From: Fragilaria crotonensis
Taxonomy: Eukaryota > Bacillariophyta > Fragilariophyceae > Fragilariales > Fragilariaceae
NCBI GenBank assembly: GCA_022925895.1
Contig: JAKSYS010000446.1
Coordinates: 1-52,088 of the forward strand
Reading direction: 5' to 3'
Length of the DNA stretch: 52,088 bases
Part shown: positions 1-10,330 of the stretch, in pieces
Layout of the letters: each line of letters opens with the position of its first letter
How positions within the stretch are numbered: position 1 is the first letter of the stretch
The notes under the pieces: model-generated
Databases searched by the model: none
What the model saw: only the letters and a program-made list of their open reading frames with translations
What the model was told of the DNA's origin: nothing
Position numbers and translations under genes: made by a program

Positions 1-2
1 CT

Positions 3-71
3 GGGGCTCCACTGGCGAACTTTCTGCTGTTATGGGCGAACACAATCGTACTGGTGGTTTTATTACTGTAG
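3..71 (+). CDS. Possible C-terminal end of a membrane protein, cut by the window edge
   Basis: Reading from base 3 gives 22 mostly hydrophobic residues (GAPLANFLLLWANTIVLVVL, then LL) before a TAG at 69-71. This looks like the end of a transmembrane helix. The stop lies only 32 bp before the PIG-F start, so this may be the 3' end of a closely packed upstream gene. It could equally be a chance frame; nothing beyond the edge can be seen. Confidence 0.25.
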   Translation, partial: GAPLANFLLLWANTIVLVVLLL

Positions 72-103
72 CACAATTGAGACGGCGACGTTCGTGTTGA
101 ACC

Positions 104-799
104 ATGGGAACGACAACAGAGACGATGCAACAGTTCCTTCTTTCCTGCCTTTCTTGCATTATTCTTTGGTATTGGATGCAATCGTTTCTCCTTGGTCCAT
201 TGCAGGAGATGGCAGCTGTCATGGCACATTTGGATCCGACAGAAATAATCGTGGTGCCGTATCCGCTGGAACGGTTGGCATGGTTTGTGGGTCTGACGGT
301 AAGTTTTGGTTGGCTGCTAGTGCTTTCCTCTTGGTCGCATCCTCGTGTGATGCTCCAACACCTTTCTCATTTAGTTCAAGGAACGTTACTTTCATCCATC
401 GCCATAATACTCTGTGGGGCGGATCCGTGGAAAAACATTCTACATACGTTAGGAAGTGCACTCTATTTGACGAATCTCGCTCTCTTCGTGCATCCATGGA
501 CGGACACGGAGCTGAAATCAACTTTCCCAGATTCCATGTATCATTATCTTGACAGGAACGACAGTATGATGTCCTGTCGGCTTTGTGGCACAGTGCTGGG
601 AACCATTCCGTTTCAAGTGCTCAATGTATTAGATTGGGGAATCCAAGTGCAGCGATGGCCCTTGCCTGTTATAATTGGAAGTACCTACGGTTGGATCGGC
701 GGGACTCTGGTGGGGATCGTTTTGACTCATACCCAATCTCGGACTGTTCCTGTGGCACCGATCGCGCCATTGGTCGATTCCATTAAGAAACCATCGTAA
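104..799 (+). CDS. PIGF: GPI biosynthesis protein PIG-F
   Basis: This 231-residue protein is hydrophobic throughout, with about six membrane segments, as expected for the ER protein PIG-F. In known systems PIG-F stabilises the PIG-O and PIG-G ethanolamine-phosphate transferases that complete GPI anchors. A GAD-P segment around residues 105-125 matches the GAP-containing helix of the family. Near the C-terminus VLDWGIQVQRWPLPVIIGST matches the conserved LDW...W..P....G family signature. The length is close to the roughly 220 residues of animal PIG-F. The start is the first ATG of the frame and no intron is needed. The assignment rests on remembered family motifs. Confidence 0.8.
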   Translation: MGTTTETMQQFLLSCLSCIILWYWMQSFLLGPLQEMAAVMAHLDPTEIIVVPYPLERLAWFVGLTVSFGWLLVLSSWSHPRVMLQHLSHLVQGTLLSSIAIILCGADPWKNILHTLGSALYLTNLALFVHPWTDTELKSTFPDSMYHYLDRNDSMMSCRLCGTVLGTIPFQVLNVLDWGIQVQRWPLPVIIGSTYGWIGGTLVGIVLTHTQSRTVPVAPIAPLVDSIKKPS

Positions 800-2242
800 C
801 TACCACTCTGGAGATGCACGACAAAGTGACGACGTGTGAGTGAACCAATTGGAGCAATGTCATCCAAAGGACTGCGTCACATTTGGTGGGATCCGCATAG
901 ATGTGCAATATTTTTCTCGGACTGCAGTCGTCAGATCATCGGACCTCCTTTGGAGGGAGGCGCTAGCATTAGAGGTGTCAGATTGGGGGCCAATGTTTTG
1001 GCACTCGTCATGGAAAAATAAATGTCGAATCACATATTTATTGCAACGTTACGAAATCACGTACATTCTGTAGATTTTATTAAAGGAAGATGGTGAGAAG
1101 AAACGAAAAAAAAATCAAGCATCAGGCAAAAAGGGAAGGTTCATTGTTTTCCTCTCTTGTTAACTTTAATCAGAAACAAATCCAAGTTGGTGTCATGCTC
1201 ATCTCCAGTTCCTCGCGGACAGTTCCATCCATTTTGGATGATACGCCACAAAGCACTGGAGACTTGAACTCTAAAGACCGTCGTGAAATGGTGGATGTAT
1301 GTTGCTCATCATTTGTTGATAACAAAAAAAGGGACTCCAGCAATGGATACGAATGTCTTGAACATACCTTTATACGGCATATCGAGTTTGTTGTGGGTGG
1401 CCGGGGATGGTATCGTATCTCCATGGTGTGAGCCTGTTGCTGTTGTGGACACCGAATACATCAACACATCAGTAACCCCACGTCCATGTCTATCGACCTT
1501 CTGCCACTGGTCGTGGCGAATGGGCAATGGTAGAAGAGTGTATGTGCGAGGAGAGAAGAGGATATCGCATAGTTGCCAGTTGCCAGTTGCCAGCCAAGAC
1601 AAGGAAGGCGAAAGTTTATGGATTGGGAGGGTAATTGCCTGTATGTCGTACGACGACCTCGTGATCGGAGGATGGTGTGAGTGTGTGAGAGTCGATGCCT
1701 CGCCACTCGCCACTCGCCACTCGCCACTCGCCAATCAAGGGGTCAAGGGTCAAGGGGTCAAGGGTCGAGAAAATCGTGACGTAAGCACGACATCATCGAA
1801 TGTTCCGTCAGGGAATTTCCTCGAAAACAATCCAACTGGCTCCGAATTCGCGCCGTACTTCAAATTCAAATGGAATGCATTTCCCCGTAGTACATTCATT
1901 GGAGGGGAGTACCGTACCTGGTACCTGGTACTGTCCGAAATGATATACTCGGACTACTGGTACATCATCCTCAGATCTCAGAGTACATCATACGTGTATG
2001 AATACACATACACCATCATCCATCATACATCATCATCTATATATTGTATAAACATACATGAAGACATACGATCATACTTTCTTCGATAGGCGAATTTTTG
2101 TGTGTTTGTTGTTTTCTGTCATACTGTACCAGCTACAAGCACCGGTACCTGGTATGACATACGCAAGCAGAACACTCTTGACTCTTGACGATACACTCTA
2201 AAATCTCTAATCCTTCTCATTTTTGAGATTTTTGACTGAACA
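800..2242. other. Intergenic DNA with short minisatellites
   Basis: No gene is supported in these 1.4 kb. A 268-codon open frame at 1283-2089 is compositionally odd and runs through simple repeats. The repeats are GTTGCCA-type at about 1573-1595, CACTCGC-type at about 1700-1735, and GGGGTCAA-type at about 1737-1768. Short GTAC/GGTACC palindromes are frequent from 1905 to 2160, just before the next gene. Confidence 0.6.
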
Positions 2243-4464
2243 ATGCGAATGCTGTTTCTGTTGCTGTTGTCTTTCCTTGCTGCTGCAACCTCCTCACAGG
2301 TTGGATCACACTCCGTGTATTCTTTAAGTTATGAAGCAGTGGTTGGAACTTCCGTAATTGACATAGTATCAAAAGTCGAGAATGCCAGCAATATCATTCC
2401 GAAAGGGTACGCGATGTTCACGGCATTGGCCACAGAAATAGCAGGGGATATCGTGCAACTGTTTTCCGACACCAAGACAAATGCCGCGCAACAGGATCGA
2501 AATGTAGAAATGGATCGACGTTGTTATGAAACACTAATCGGTGGTGGGAGATGCAACATTGATCATGTTCGCGAAGGAGAAGTGACAATTCAAATTGTCG
2601 TGTCGTACGATATCAGTCCTGACCAGAGCGCTATGGTCCGTGTTGAGGCAACAGTTGCCGCTATGGCGGCTCGAAATCTACTGATTCAATCCATTCCCAT
2701 GATTAACAAGCAGCTCGATTGTTATCAAGGGATGCTTTGGTCGATCTCGAAACGCCAAGCTCCTGCTGACAGGCAACAACTTGACCACGGCTTATCTCTG
2801 GAAAAGATGGTCCTCGAACGCCACGATTTAGAAGAGCGCACACGCATTGCCTATTTGGAAGCTTCACACCCTATAGAGATTTGGCAGTATACAGACGGAC
2901 ACGTTAAGGTCCGAACTTTATTCGTCGATGGATATCTACGGTCTACAACTCACGTTTCCGGTGCGGCTCATGCCGAAGCCCTGGTTCATCCTGCCATGTT
3001 GTCTGTCGTGGGAGTTCCTGAATCTGTTGTTATTATATCACTCGAACCAACTGCCATATTGAAGGAAGTGCTGAAACATGCGCGAGTTCAGTCTATCCTC
3101 TTGGTGGGCGCTGATACAGACGCCCTCGCTCTCGCCGAGAAATACATGCCGTCCAACAATGATTGCAGCTTCATTGGGAAAGCGACGACCGCGTGCCTCT
3201 CGCAACCAAATGTGCGCATTGTTAATGCAAGCGTTACAGAATGGTTGACTGCGCAAGCTGAATCGAAGGATATAATTGTCAATGTCGTGCTGGTGGATGT
3301 CCCTCCGGACGATGACACGTTGCTCTCACTTGAGGTACAAAGGAAGCTCCGCGCGATCTTGTCGGAAGAGTCTGTTGTCGTCGTGGCGTCTGGTTCGGCC
3401 CCGAAGCTAGGCGATACCTACGACTTGGATGCTCGGCATTCGCTTCTGCAACAAGCTCCACGGGCTACAACGGTTGGTGGTCTTAGTTACTTTCATGTCT
3501 ATGTGTATGATGAGGTACGTGAACTCGGATGAAATCACGTTTTCCCGTTGCTATGCCTAACGTTCGCTTGCAGCCACTCGCTAGTCCATTGGCGTCCTCT
3601 TTTATCGCCATGTTTACTGATGATTCCCAAGTCCTCGGCAAGTTCATTCGAACGAATGCACCTGCCATCGAGAATGACATAGTGGAGCACTTTCATCATA
3701 CGAAAAATGGGCCGCTCACTCTTGTCTACGATGGTGCTACACATGTAAGCTACCAACGACCTTCCAAGGCTTGGCAACAGTGGCGTTGCAATACTCCTCC
3801 TGGAAACCAATTGTACGAATGTACAACATTCTTGAAGGACTGGTACAACCGTGATAATCACTATTACAAGACTGAAGTCAGAAAAGATCCCGTAAAGGGA
3901 CGCTCTCTGATTGCCTTGGAGGAAATTCCCAAGGGAGGTTTTGTATTGCCCGATGACGGCGCTTCTTCGATGCGAATTGATAATGATCAATGGATTGCAT
4001 TGAACGAATTTGTCGAGCGATTTCCTGATGCTGATCTCTACCGTCAGATTCGAGATTTCTTTGTTGCGTACGGATTCATGTCGGAACCCTTGGGTCAAAG
4101 TGGTTGGTGTGTTAGCATAGCAAACAACTCCACGTTTACCAATCATGCCTGCACCGAGGATGAGGCGAATGTGAAATATGTGGACGATCTCTACATTAGT
4201 GAAGATGGCGTTGACATTGGATTCTCTCCCTTCCAAGTTCGCTATGCGGAACTTGTCGGTGTGTTAACTCGAGCGACCCGTGACATTGCTGCGGGGGAAG
4301 AGCTTCAAATGGACTACTACACCTTTCGAAGCTACCCCGAAAATGACTCGTTCCATAAGGATCTTCTGGGTCAAATCTGCAATTCAGGTGTCGGCATGGT
4401 GGCTCCCGATGATGGGGACTTGCTAGTTGGTTTCGGAGATCCTACAGCAGTGAACAATCATTAA
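2243..4464 (+). CDS. Secreted or ER-targeted PABS (spermidine-synthase-like) plus SET domain fusion protein
   Basis: Exon 1 is 2243-3514 (424 codons). A 59-bp intron (3515-3573) starts with GTACGT and ends with TTGCAG. Exon 2 is 3574-4464. The phases agree and give 720 residues. The N-terminus (MRMLFLLLLSFLAAATSS) looks like a signal peptide. Residues about 200-424 resemble a spermidine-synthase-type Rossmann domain with a degenerate LLVGADTDALA glycine loop, so polyamine synthesis is doubtful. Residues about 530-680 form a SET-like domain with GRSLIALEEIP, TNHAC (usually NHSC) and GEELQMDYY. I recall this pairing from diatom proteins. A secreted or ER protein methyltransferase is possible, but the substrate is unknown. 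Without splicing the frame stops at 3532. Confidence 0.78.
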
Positions 4465-5168
4465 CAACCAATAAAAAGATTCTCAGTTACATAGTTCTCG
4501 GCGTCTCCTGCCTTTCGTCTACTGGTACTTGTACCGGTCGAGTACAATACTCCGCGAGTGAAGAGTTCTTCATTTTGTCGGAATGACCTTTACACTCGGC
4601 TACGGGAGGTCACTCCAAAACTACAGTACTACTACATGATAGTAATACAGTTCCTAGTTTCTACGTATGATACACACTTGTATATGCACAATAAAACCAG
4701 CGTCCGACGTCCGACCTCGTGTACTCCGAGTACTTTGTACTGTAGTAGAGTAGCTTCCGTTGGCGTATTCACTGCTCCCCCAAAGCATGCGAGGTCGTCC
4801 ACACTCTGCACTCTGCACACGCTACTCTCTACCGTGCCACCTGGCAACGTACGAACGCTAGTAAGTAAATCGACGATCTACTCTATACGATGAATATTCC
4901 TGTGGGCGTGTGGCGCGTGATATGTAAAATGGAGAGGGGATGCAACAGCAATTTTCACCATCAACCTACACATCAAGATACATTACGTACGACTCGCAGT
5001 CCTGAGCAATACTGTACCTGCCCAAGGTCCAAGCATCACCTATCGACACCTCGAGACTCGAGAAGCATCTTGTGGAGTAGTGGAGTACAAAACATCTTCA
5101 TAAGTTTCCCTGGGTTCTTCTAAAACAACATCTCTTGGACAACACCACCGCGCAACGGCATCCACAAA
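4465..5168. other. Intergenic DNA, GTAC-rich, no gene seen
   Basis: This stretch holds the 3' end of the PABS-SET gene (AATAAAAAG at about 4470) and the promoter of the RRM gene. Short palindromic GTAC-type words cluster at 4520-4640. The open frames here are short and unlike any family I know. Confidence 0.5.
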
Positions 5169-6512
5169 ATGTCCATGAACTGGGGCGACTCGTCGGATGA
5201 CGAAGACGACAACTTTTTTGCACCAGAAAACAACCCTCCTGTCCTTGCTGAGAGGGTAGAAGAACCAGCAGTCTCTTCCCCCCTTGTCGTAGACGACCAA
5301 GTCGGAGCTGCTCGACCTATCAAAGAATTCATCCTCCCCGAACATGCGCCCTATACGGCGTTTGTTGGGAATTTGGCCTTTTCCATCCGGGATCCGCAGC
5401 AGTTGGCCGATGCCATTTCTGATTTGGTCCGACAGAGGTTCGGGGAGGAAATTGTCATTACCGCGAAACGAGTGGCATTGGATCGGCAGGCGGGTGATAA
5501 ACCAAAGGGATTCGGATACGTCGAAGTGGAGACTTTGGACCATGTGAGTTCGGGTGTGGAATCTGTGGTTCCCCTTCTGTTTAGTTTACATGGAATGTTG
5601 AGCTTGGTCTAACCGTATTTTCCCGTCATACCTTCTGTGCTACGTTTACAGTTGAAATCAGTTTTGAGATTGAATGACGGCCAATCAATGATTGCTGGGC
5701 GTTACATCCACTTGGATGTTGCGCAACCAATGAATAATGCACCTTCCCGACAATCATCTCGATCATCGTCGTTTGGAGGTGACCACGGATCAAATAATGT
5801 GGATGGAACCAAGTTTCAAGGTGGGCGGTACAACAAGGAAGGCTCGGGATCCTTTAGACGCAAGGAATCGGGTGGATCGTTTCAACGTTCCGAGTCGGCT
5901 GGCTTGTCTGCTGCTGCGCCAACAGGCGAGCGACCCAGTTTGAAACTGCAACCACGCAGTCAAACGGAAGGTTCCGCTCCATCGTCATCGTCGACCAGTT
6001 CCAGCAGCATTTTCGGTGGAGCCAAGCCTCGAGATCACGAGTCGTGGGAACGAGGGCGTAATAGCATCGCAGGCGGTGATGGAAAGGGCGCTGGTGGGGA
6101 TCGGAGACCTCGCAACGCAAGCTCGGGACGCGGAAAGGGAGAAGGACGAGGCGAGATTGGCGGTCGAGGAGGCGGTGCCGGTCGAGACGGAGGACGAGGT
6201 GTGAGTGGAGGTCGCGGAAGTGGCGCTGGCCGAGAGGGAGGGCGAAGTGAGAGCGGAGGTCGCGGAGGTGGTGCTGGTCGAGACGGAGGACGAGGTCGCG
6301 GCGATCGTAAGCCCACTCGTCAGTCATCCACGGGGCGAGGTGGAGGATACCCCGCATCGACCAAGCCTGAAACCAAAACGAACGAAGATGCGACGAAAAA
6401 GACTGTGTTACCTGCCACTGCTGTTGTGGCCGATCCTGAAAAGGCGGCCGGTGCGAAAAAGGTTACCAACAAATTTGCCGCTCTCAACTTTGATGATTCT
6501 GACGAAGAATAA
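5169..6512 (+). CDS. RRM and RGG-box RNA-binding protein, eIF4H/eIF4B-like
   Basis: Exon 1 is 5169-5543, a 108-bp intron (GTGAGT...TTTACAG) covers 5544-5651, and exon 2 is 5652-6512. Phase 0 on both sides gives 411 residues. An acidic N-terminus (WGDSSDDEDD) is followed by one RRM at about residues 58-148. Its RNP2 is AFVGNLAF and its RNP1 is KGFGYVEV. The rest is low complexity: a serine-rich stretch, then long GGRGGGAGRDGGRG-type RGG repeats (DNA 6110-6310), ending TNKFAALNFDDSDEE. An RRM near an acidic start with a disordered arginine/glycine tail resembles translation factors eIF4H and eIF4B, which assist the eIF4A helicase. A general mRNA-binding protein is also possible. Confidence 0.8.
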
Positions 6513-6596
6513 GGCAGGGATAGGGTCGCCCTTGGATGTTAGTAGATTAGAAAGTGTCGTGAGCTAAAATTGGCCGTCGTTGATCGATCGATAACA

Positions 6597-9103
6597 TTAC
6601 ACTTTCTTTAGCGTCGACAACACATCGATTTGCGTCCGTAGTCCCAGTCGGGTGTGTCTTTGTCGTTTCCTTGCTGCCTCCAGCCGTAAAGCCCGACGTT
6701 GAAAATCACCACCAATCAGGCAGTTGCGCCAGAGGAATACTCGATTGTTTCCATCGTCAAATCGACGACGTGCGTGGGGTCCCAAGGCTACTGACTCTCC
6801 CGGGTATTCGGCTCCTGGGACCATGGCATCCACTTGCGAAAAGTTCGCCTCCTTGATCCGTTCCGAGTCTTCAAGGTATTTTCGGTCTTTGTCCTCCCGC
6901 GCCTTAGCGGCTGCTAGTGCCTGCTTCGATGTTATCTGTTCCTCATCTTGGTCCACTGGCTGCTTCCCTCCCTTCATAGTGCCACGACACTTGAGAGATC
7001 CACATCGGCAGACGAATTTATCTCCGTGTTTTGTATCGAATTGATAGTCGTAACTCAGAAACTCACCCGGCTCGAGATCACGGGCAGCGTAGATGCCATT
7101 TCGGGTATGCCCAGCCACACTGACGGGTCGCAAGACACAGTTGGGCTCGCATGAGTGATTGATGAAGCGACTGAGATTTGCTTCGACTCTTGCGTCAATG
7201 TACCAACCAGCGTCGAGCTGCATTATGTAGAAATTTGGATCGTTGGGGTGATCCTTCGTCCAGCTTGTAAGGCGTTCTCGTTTTGTATTCTCATCGATAA
7301 CTTCGCCCACGTATTCTTGGACAAGGTCGCCCTTCTTGAGAGCTTCGAGAGTAATAAGACCCCAACCCTTTCCTTGCTCCCGCTGAGGCTTGCATTTTGC
7401 CGACTTCCGAAGGCCAAGCGACCGGTTCCCGCACATGGGTCCAACATCACAGTTCCAATACGGATTTTTGTTGCTTTTGGAGGCATCACCTGTACACTCT
7501 ATGCTCATGATTCGGTTGTAGCAGTGCTCGTCGCAGAATCCAGACGCCGCGCACCTGCATGCTTCACCAGAGGGCTCTTTCCGTTTCGGCCGGTTGTTGG
7601 AATCGTAGCGGAGAGTTTGTACCAATCTGAAGTTGGGAGGCTTTGAATAGACCTAAAGGATTTGTCAGCGAAAGGAATTCAGCATATTGCGACGTTATGG
7701 TGGGTACAGTATCGATCAATCTTACCTCGTGTTTCAAGTCGCATGGCAGACAGAAGAAAAGCTCCAGTAGTTGATCTGGAACAACCACATCCTCTTGTCG
7801 TTCCGCGTATGCCTTCACGTGATTCAACAATGTCGCATCTTCTCGTGCTATCTTTTCTCCTCTCATACCAAAGAAGAAAGTGTTCTGTTCCTCCGACCCA
7901 TTTGAGATGGCCCCAACTCTTTTCGTTTCCCTCCTCAATGTTTCCAATTTCTTGTCCGCAGCTCTCTCTAATTCCCCTTGCAAAGACGTTTCCAAATCCA
8001 AGTGTGGGAGCTTGCAGGTGGCTGCATGATCGTGGCAGAGAAGCGCTAACTCGTGGAACCTTGCAAACGGGGGTATGCAGGACGCATGGTAAGCAATACA
8101 GCATTCCAAACATTTCTATTAATGTCGTGAATGGAAAAAGTGGTGAGACGATGCATCAACGGCTCGATCACAAGCACGTGACCGAACTCACAAAAAGGTG
8201 ACCCGTCTTGATTCCAAAGGCATTGTCTCGTGACGACTTGGACTTTTTCTTAGCTCCCTTGCCCCTGTGCTTGCCTCCTTTTGAAGGCGTCTCGTCGTTA
8301 TCGTCACAATCTTTTGTGACAATCTCTTCCGTGCAAGTCCAACATCGATGAGCAGGACACTTGAACTCGGGAATCGTGTCTGACGGTCCTTCTTCAGGAT
8401 TGGTTCCCTTCACTCCTTGCTCCACTTGCTTGATATCAACTTGCAACATACTCAAACATGATTCATGATAAAAGAGTCCGCATCCTTTAATCTTGCACAG
8501 AAATACATCCAGTTGATCCATGCCGTAGTCTTGGCAAATCGAGCACATGTGTCGCTTGGCCTCACAGTCGGCACACATCCAGTCGTTGAGAGGAGCTTCT
8601 TTTAACCCCACACAAATAAGATGAAATGGACGATTGCAACTACCTTCGCAGAGCACGAGTTCCGAATCGTCATCCAAGGCTGATTCCGCTTCCTTACATT
8701 CCATACAAATCCAACTCATTAGATTTTCCTCACGGGTAGGAGTTGCTTTCTTTGTGGAGGATCGCGCAGCAGATGTCGACTGAGATGGACTCTCTTCTTC
8801 TTTGATGTCGTTCGCTGATTTGGACGATTGAGCAGTCGAGAGGTATGAGTTTGGACGCTTGCGACTCCGCCGCCCACCAATGACGTCATTGGTTGGTGTC
8901 ACCGCATCGACTGCCATAGGGGCCACATGACTAGGGCTGCAGATTGTAGATGCCGTCGAAACTTCAGCAACTGATACAACAACCTCAGCATTTGAATCGC
9001 TGCTCAAGATCAATGTTCCCTCGGGAGGATGAGCCGCTTCATTGGCGGCATCAGTTATAGGAATTGGAGCAACAACTCGGCCTTCCATTGGCGAATCGTC
9101 CAT
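6597..9103 (-). CDS. NSD-type histone lysine methyltransferase (PHD fingers, AWS, SET, post-SET)
   Basis: Three exons join in phase 0: 9103-8192, 8115-7726 and 7652-6597. The introns are 76 bp (GTGAGT...TAATAG) and 73 bp (GTAAGA...CTTTAG). The product is about 785 residues. A PHD finger (WICMECKE...CEGSCNRPFH) begins near residue 128, followed by more Cys/His clusters (CSICQDYG, CKIKGCGLFYHESC) as in NSD proteins. Exon 2 starts CLECCIAYHASC. Exon 3 carries an AWS cluster (ACRCAASGFCDEHC, about 465-516), a SET domain (about 525-645) with GWGLI, FINHSCEPNC and GEFLSYDYQF, and a post-SET CRCGSLKCRG. Catalytic residues look intact. The family methylates nucleosomal lysines, usually H3K36. The ATG at 9103 is the first in frame. 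Confidence 0.9.
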
Positions 9104-9124
9104 CGTCGTTGCCACCCGCACCAC

Positions 9125-9808
9125 TCGCCGATCAATCCAAAAATCGAGGGGATTGATGCGCAGAGACCGAAACGATGTTTTCTCGAGACTCCAATTGGAT
9201 TTTCGATTTCCCTCTTGCGATGGATGTGTCCTGGATACAAGATCCTTCTCACTTCCACAGCTAACCCAACGTAAGAGATGAATTGGAGGTATGCCTTGTG
9301 CAAAGAGTATGAGTGTTGAGGACGTTGGAGGCTCTACACGTAAAGCTCGTCCACGATTAAGTTCGAAGTAATGGAGTACCTAGTGTGATGATCTATGATG
9401 TACGCGATCCTAATTCAATGGTTGTTGAACAGTTCATTTCGAATGTCGAGAAAGATGCCGTGCTCAGAGTGCGAACACACTTGTGGGATATGTACTTGTA
9501 CCGGTATAGTACAAGTACGTGGATACCGTACTTGCAGACTGGAACGAGTGCGTGCAATGTAGGCGTACGAGGCCTCCCTCCCATGTCCCAAGGAGTACAA
9601 GTAGATCATTCCCGACAACTCGCCTCAACCCTCAATCAATTGCTGATCCAATTTGGAGATGAAGTGAGATGCGTTGCTCCGGAGCTAGAGTCTATCTTGA
9701 CTACGAGTGCTTCTTCCGAAGAAAACTAGATCTTTTGCATACTTTAAATAACATCCTAGGTCGATATTGGTCTCCGTCAATTGTTGTCCCCTTCAAATAC
9801 ACTTGCAC
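9125..9808. other. Intergenic DNA between two minus-strand genes
   Basis: This region holds the promoter of the methyltransferase gene and the 3' end of the NF-YB gene. A 114-codon frame at 9385-9729 has no recognisable domain and runs through GTAC-rich DNA, so I do not call it a gene. Confidence 0.5.
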
Positions 9809-10330
9809 TTAATCCATCCCAGCCCGCCCGCCACTTGGTTTCTCGGGCTTGTCTCCGCGCACAGCTTCTCTATATTTCGTCAGGTACAATTTCAGCGGTT
9901 CCACATATTTATCAAATCCAAGGGTGGACATGGCCCATAGTAAATCATCGCCGTTGATAGTCTTGCGCTTTTCTTGCAAACACTTATCACTGGCTTCAGA
10001 TGTAATGAAGGAAATGAATTCGGAAACGCATTCTTGGACTGTTTCTTTGGAGTCTTTTGCAATTTTCGCATTTTCGGGCAATGTGTTTTTCATAATACGA
10101 GCAATGTTGGCAATTGGGAGGAAGCGATCCTAGAAAATCAGAATGCATCAGTCATTCAGTGTCAGTGAGCCTACTCGTAGCGACAAACAACTACAGGAGT
10201 AACAACAAAGTCAGGCCCAACAACCAGTATCACTTACCTGCTCGCGAATCTCTTCGTAGTCCTCCCCAGGAGGCAACTTTGAATCCGCAATTGCAGACGA
10301 ATTGTCCATCGACAAGGGCGGTGATGACAT
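9809..10330 (-). CDS. NF-YB: NF-YB / HAP3 CCAAT-binding factor subunit B
   Basis: Exon 1 is 10330-10238 (31 codons). An intron of 108 bp (10237-10130) runs from GTAAGT to TTCTAG. Exon 2 is 10129-9809. The product has 137 residues. The histone-fold region is nearly complete and canonical: [18 protein letters not shown], then [20 protein letters not shown], then [26 protein letters not shown] and [18 protein letters not shown] pairs with NF-YC and then NF-YA to bind CCAAT boxes. The short tail ([13 protein letters not shown]) has no activation domain. The splice junction falls at the usual REQ/DRFLP start of the domain. ATG 10330 gives a short serine-rich leader. Confidence 0.93.

Noticed and set aside
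1283-2089. 268-codon plus-strand open frame
   Set aside because: It runs through minisatellites and GTAC-rich DNA, has no domain, and overlapping frames on the other strand are equally open.
5854-6357. Antisense frames across the RGG region
   Set aside because: They are shadows of the GC-rich, repetitive RGG coding sequence on the plus strand.
9385-9729. 114-codon plus-strand open frame
   Set aside because: No domain or splice context, and it includes GTAC-rich intergenic sequence.
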